From: Amia ocellicauda
Taxonomy: Eukaryota; Chordata; Actinopteri; Amiiformes; Amiidae
Length of the DNA stretch: 64,000 nucleotides
Direction: 5' to 3'
Assembly: GCF_036373705.1 (NCBI RefSeq)
Contig: NW_027102722.1
Location: 81,671 to 145,670, forward strand
The notes under the pieces are model-generated. The model was not told where the DNA came from. It ran no database searches and saw only the letters and a program-made list of their open reading frames with translations. The translations under genes were made by a program, and so were the position numbers. Below are positions 59,876-64,000 of the stretch, one piece after another. Within the stretch, counting starts at the first letter, position 1, and each line of letters opens with the position of its first letter.

Positions 59876-61300
59876 TCCAACAAGGCCGACTTCATCTCCG
59901 CCTTCGCCTCCCACCACTCTCTGGATTTCCTTGCTCTCACTGAGACATGGATTTCCCCGGAGAACTCATCCACCCCTGCTGCCTTATCCTCTGTGTTTGT
60001 CCTGTCCCACTCCCCCTGTCTTACTGGGTGGGGGGGGAATAGGGCTCCTGATCTCCCCTTCTCTGCTCTTCTCTGTGCCACCCCCTTCTCTCTCCTCTAT
60101 CGCCTCCAACAGCTTTGAATTCCCTCTCACCTCTTTCTTCTAGTTCTCTACTGTCCTCCTGGTCCACTCACCACCTTCCTGGATGAACTCGACTTTCTTC
60201 TCTCCTCCCTCCCCTCGCTGTCCTCACCTACCATCCTCTCCAAACCCTCCCACTCTGCCGGATTTCTTCCTCTCTTTTACTCCTTTAACTTCTCTCTTCG
60301 TCTCCACCCACTCACAGTGCAGGTTGCCAGTTAGACCTCATCTTGTCTAGAGGCTGTTCCCCTTCGCAACTCTTCGTGACACCCCTGGACATCTCAGACT
60401 CAGAATCACCACCGAGACGGCTCTCCTGGCAGTCACTGACTCCCCCCGGTGTGCTCGGGCGGCCTCCCTCTCCTCAGTCCTCATCCTCCTTGATCTCTCT
60501 GCAGCATTTGACACTGTCGATCACTCCATCCTCCTCTCCTACCTTGCTGACCTCGGTATCTCTGGAACTGCTCTCACCTGGATCTCCTCCTACCTCAACG
60601 ACTGGACCTACCAAGTGACATGGCAAGGTTCCTCATCCACCCCCCAACCTCTCCTCATAGACGTACCCCAAGGCTCCATCCTGGGCCCGCTCCTGTTCTC
60701 TCTCTACACTCGCTCCCTGGGCCCCCTCATCGCATCCCATGGTTTCTCCTACCACTTCTATGCAGATGATGCCCAGATCTTCCTGTCTTTTCCCTCTTCT
60801 TACCCTCTCATCCCTTCTCGCATCTCTTCCTGTTTGTCTGCTATCTCCGCCTGGATGCAGTCACACCACCTCAAGCTCAACCTCTCTAAATCGGATCTCC
60901 TCTTTTTCCCCCACTCTTCCTCACCTTCTGCTGATCTCCCCATCTCAATCCCCTTGGAATCCACCACACTTTCTCCTGCTTCTTCCGCTAAAAATCTAGG
61001 AGTCATCCTTGATCCTGCGCTCTCCTACACCCAGCACATCACCACACTGACAGGCACCTGCAGATTCTTCCTGAGCAACATACGCCGAATCCGTCCCTTC
61101 CGCACCAACTTCTTGACTCAGCTGCTCGTCCAGTCACTGGTCCTCTCCCGCCTGGACTACTGCAACTCCCTCCTGGCCGGCCTGCCTGCAACTACTACCC
61201 GCTGCTCCAGCTCATCCAGAACTCTGCGGCTCACCTGGTAATCTCTTTCCCTCGCACACACTACTCCACTGCTCCGCTCCCGCCACTGGCTCCCGATACC
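59876..61300 (+). mobile_element. L2-clade LINE, degenerate endonuclease and reverse transcriptase
   Basis: An apurinic-endonuclease-like segment with a TETWIS-type motif (about 59,930-59,955) is broken by stops and shifts. From about 60,460 the reverse transcriptase frame is open to 61241: DLSAAFDTVDHS, then VPQGSILGPLLFSLYTRS, the catalytic YADD box (60,762-60,773) and a thumb-like LVQSLVLSRLDYCNSLLAGL. Order and motifs match L2 elements. It is 5'-truncated with internal deletions and stops before the normal C-terminus. Not active. Confidence 0.85.
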
Positions 61301-61317
61301 GACACAATATTATTATT

Positions 61318-61668
61318 ATTTTTTTTATTTCTTGGCAGACGCCCTTATCCAGGGCGACTTACAAAATAAGTGCAATACAAAGTGCAAGAATACAGTTAAA
61401 TACAAGGCATCAAACATTACAGATTCAAATTTACATTAAACAAAGCAATTCAAGATATAATACATTTTACAACTTCCAATTTATACAGTTAAGTGCAGTA
61501 AGTGCGGACATACATCCTGGAAAGTAAAGCTAAGTGCTGTCAAGATGTAAGGTACAGTCAAGGGTTACGGGAAAGGGAGCAAGGAGGAAAATCAATCAAT
61601 AATCCAAGAAGCATGACAAAATGCTATGAAGTGCTATCTAACGGGGATTAAAGGGACTAATATTACAA
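61318..61668 (-). repeat. L2-type 3' tail, minus orientation (fold-back arm)
   Basis: Begins beside an ATT repeat and carries the conserved L2/SINE 3' stem-loop core GCAGACGCCCTTATCCAGGG. Forms a long inverted repeat with 61717-62085, separated by 48 bp. Confidence 0.8.
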
Positions 61669-61716
61669 GTACTGTCTGAAAAGATGTCTTGAGTTAGCGC
61701 CGGAAGGATATATTAG

Positions 61717-62085
61717 TTGTAATATTAGTCCCTTTACTCTCCTGTAAGGTAGCACTTCACAACATTTTACCATGCTTCTTGCCTTGTATTACTAATACTT
61801 GTATTATTGATTTCCCCCTTGCTCCCTTTCCCGTAGCCCTTGACTGGGACCTAACATCTTGACAGCACTTAGCTTTCACTTTCCAGGATGTACGACTTTA
61901 CTTATTGTATTTACTTGTGTAAATTGGAAGTTGTAAAATGTATTATGTTTTGAATTGCCTTGTATAATGTAAATTTTAATTTGTAATGGTTGATGCCTTG
62001 TACTGAATTGTATTCTTGCACTTTGTATTGCGCTTCTATTTTGTAAGTCGCCCTGGATAAGGGCGTCTGCCAAGAAAAAAAAATA
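61717..62085 (+). repeat. L2-type 3' tail, plus orientation (fold-back arm)
   Basis: Ends in GTAAGTCGCCCTGGATAAGG and GCGTCTGCC followed by an A-rich AAT tail. Head-to-head partner of the previous copy. Confidence 0.8.
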
Positions 62086-62112
62086 ATACTAATAATGTGT
62101 ATTCCGAACATA

Positions 62113-62451
62113 CAGTGAGGGGAAAAAAGTATTTGATCCCCTGCTGATTTTGTACGTTTGCCCACTGACAAAAAAATGATCAGTCTATAATTTTAATGGT
62201 AGGTGTATTTTAACAGTGAGAGACAGAATAACAACAAAAAAATCCAGAAAAACGCATTTCAAAAAGTTATAAATTGATTTGCATGTTAATGAGGGAAATA
62301 AGTATTTGATCCCCTATCAATCAGCAAGATTTCTGGCTCCCAGGTGTCTTTAATACAGGTAATGAGCTGAGGTTAGGAGCACTCTCTTAAAGGGAGCACT
62401 CTCTTAAACGTACAAAATCAGCAGGGAATCAAATACTTTTTTCCCTCACTG
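62113..62451 (+). mobile_element. Tc1/mariner-type MITE, 339 bp
   Basis: Flanked by TA on both sides (62111-62112 and 62452-62453). Terminal repeats start CAGTGAGGGGAAAAAAGTAT and include the GATTTTGTACG block near both ends. The ATTTTAATGGTAGG interior is typical of fish Tc1-like elements. No transposase inside. Confidence 0.9.
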
Positions 62452-62582
62452 TAACCCATTATCAATACAAATAAGGGGAATGTTTTTTTTTCTTTCTCTC
62501 AATGTTCTAACACTCCTCAAACAACAAAAATGCAGTAGAAGAAAAGACATTTGTGCTAGGAAAAAGAACAGAAAAAATTAGT

Positions 62583-63650
62583 CTACATCTCACCTTCTTT
62601 GTGGGTCTGGCCATAAGACTTCATCCACATCACATGCGATGTTGTCTTGAGCCAGGCAGCATGGAAAGTATCACTTGGAGTGCCATATCCAGGCCTGGCA
62701 TGACCCCTGATCGAGGTCTCCACAAGCCTCCTCCATTGCCTGTAGAAGGGGTATGCGTTGGTGGGGCTGGCGATCATACACCTTCCAACGTCATACAGAG
62801 AAGAATTCTTCAATAGGATTCAAGAACGCAGATTATGGGGGCGATTGAGTGTGATGAAAAGTGGGTGACCTGTGAACCAATTGCGGACCACAGCAGCCCG
62901 GTGGAAACTAACATTGTCCCAGATGATAACGTACCTGGGCTGTTCTGGCACCCAGTCATTAGGGATTAGTCTGTTTGTGGAGGGTGTCCAGAAATGTGAT
63001 GATGTGTGCAGTGTTGTATGGGCCAAGGATTGCATGATGGTGAAGGACCGCACACATTGTTACGTTGCCACCACATTGTCCTGGGATGTTGATGATTGCA
63101 CGGTGTCCGATGATATTTCTGCCGTGGCCGCTTGTTTTTGCAAGGTTGAAACCTGCCTCGTCCACATATATTAGCTCACGATGCACTGAATCTGCTTCTA
63201 GCTCCATGACAAAACAATGTAGCACAGTATGAAAAGACAGGGATCAGTCAATATGATGTAGCACCATGCACTTCCAGATCCAGTACCAATGATAGGATAG
63301 TATATCTTACGTGCAGATATTCATATCTCAGTTGTTTTACACGGTCTGAGTTTTGTTCAAAAGGAACTCTGTATAGCTGCTTCATCCCAATTCTATTAAG
63401 TTTCAGTAGACGAGAGAGTGCAGAGAGACTCACTCTGTTGATGTTGTGGAATGTGTGTTATCTGCCATTATGTGGTCCTGCAGTTCTCTGAGTGTGATGC
63501 AGTTATTTTATATTTACAATGTGCGTCTCCTGCTCTGGGGTGAACAGTCGACCAGATACTGGTTTTCTTGCAGTCCTCTAAAAACATTTGAATGGTTTTA
63601 TAGTTTTTCCCAATTGCATACACACTATTATACCACAATACTCCTAAACT
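62583..63650 (-). pseudogene. IS630/Tc1-mariner-type transposase, broken
   Basis: Minus-strand fragments appear in order. First comes a GRLFTPEQE-like HTH segment (about 63,540-63,580), then SLSALSRLLKLNRIGMKQLY (63,370-63,430). Next is the first catalytic-strand block with YVDEAGFNLAKT (63,145-63,180), then WDNVSFHRAAVVRNW (62,870-62,915) with the second aspartate. A shifted C-terminal remnant runs to 62,583. Two Asp blocks of a DDE/D site are visible, but frameshifts and stops separate the parts and the NPIEEFF block is damaged. Dead copy. Confidence 0.85.
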
Positions 63651-63925
63651 GTTAACACAATGCCCATAATAAAAAGTCACATCTGCTAAACACACAGAGG
63701 GGAAAATTCTGGCCTAAAAACTATATACACAGCCCTCAAAATCAAAGAATTGGGTCAGAATCACACACACATACATCATATCTGTTTCTCACACTGAGCA
63801 TTAAGAATACACTGTGTTTAGAAAAATAAAACTCTCTCCTCAAAATGGAAGATTCATGTAGGAAAACAAAAAGAATCCATCAACACAGACAGTAAAGAAC
63901 TTTATATTATACAATGTTTGATCCT
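63651..63925. other. Intergenic DNA, nothing recognised
   Basis: AT-rich with CACACA stretches; no gene seen. Confidence 0.4.
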
Positions 63926-64000
63926 GGCCAGGCGTGGCACAGTGGTGTGTTGCCTTACAGCTCTAGGGGTCCCAGGTTCAAGACCCAGCTTGGGTTGCCT
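63926..64000 (+). mobile_element. tRNA-derived SINE head, cut by window end
   Basis: TGGCACAGTGG (A-box-like) and GGTTCAAGACC (B-box-like) are spaced about 35 nt apart, as in RNA polymerase III SINE promoters. The element continues beyond the window. Confidence 0.6.

Overview
The window is eukaryotic nuclear DNA, most likely from a fish. The evidence is intron-bearing tRNA-Tyr(GTA) and vertebrate-type tRNA-Lys(TTT) genes, L2-clade LINE sequence with its 3' stem-loop tail, Tc1/mariner and hAT DNA transposons, tRNA-derived SINE sequence and spliced exons. The L2 tails are of a kind I associate with early-diverging ray-finned fish such as sturgeons, but that placement is an impression. There are no bacterial-type operons. 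Apart from the tRNA genes, one three-exon gene and a few coding fragments, I recognise no host protein-coding gene.

Region 1 (1 to about 42,031) is a tandem array of 2.7 to 3.7 kb units. A complete unit has two parts. One is a ~0.95 kb cassette with a tRNA-Lys(TTT) gene and a tRNA-Tyr(GTA) gene, both on the minus strand. The other is a ~2.69 kb non-autonomous hAT-type element flanked by the 8-bp duplication GCTTGGCT. Five consecutive units (3631, 3661, 3661, 2714 and 2706 bp) form a 16,373-bp higher-order repeat. It occurs twice in succession with an exactly constant offset and few differences. Three more units follow (3067, 3655 and 3397 bp) and then a diverged, truncated edge copy. In total I see 8 full-length tRNA-Lys genes (four with a B-box C56-to-T change), 8 tRNA-Tyr genes and 4 tRNA-Lys genes truncated at one identical breakpoint.

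Region 2 (about 42.4 to 46.3 kb) is a compact divergent gene cluster. On the minus strand is a spliced gene with three exons, predicted 293 aa, a TATA box and a strong start context. On the plus strand are a second TATA-like promoter, a small ORF, an open exon behind a splice acceptor, and two longer same-frame ORFs separated by a single TAA stop. The last of these resembles the N-terminal part of family B DNA-polymerase-type proteins of Polintons and adintoviruses. I read the cluster as a degenerate endogenous virus-like element, with moderate to low confidence.

Region 3 (46.3 to 64 kb) is transposon-rich intergenic DNA. It holds a 541-bp inverted repeat with arms 6.7 kb apart, two tRNA-like sequences each followed by an RNA-type hairpin, a CA microsatellite, a frameshifted exon fragment of an aldehyde-oxidase-like gene, an element with perfect 42-bp terminal inverted repeats, a decayed L2 LINE, a fold-back of two L2 3' tails, a 339-bp Tc1/mariner MITE, a broken IS630/Tc1-type transposase and a SINE cut by the window end.
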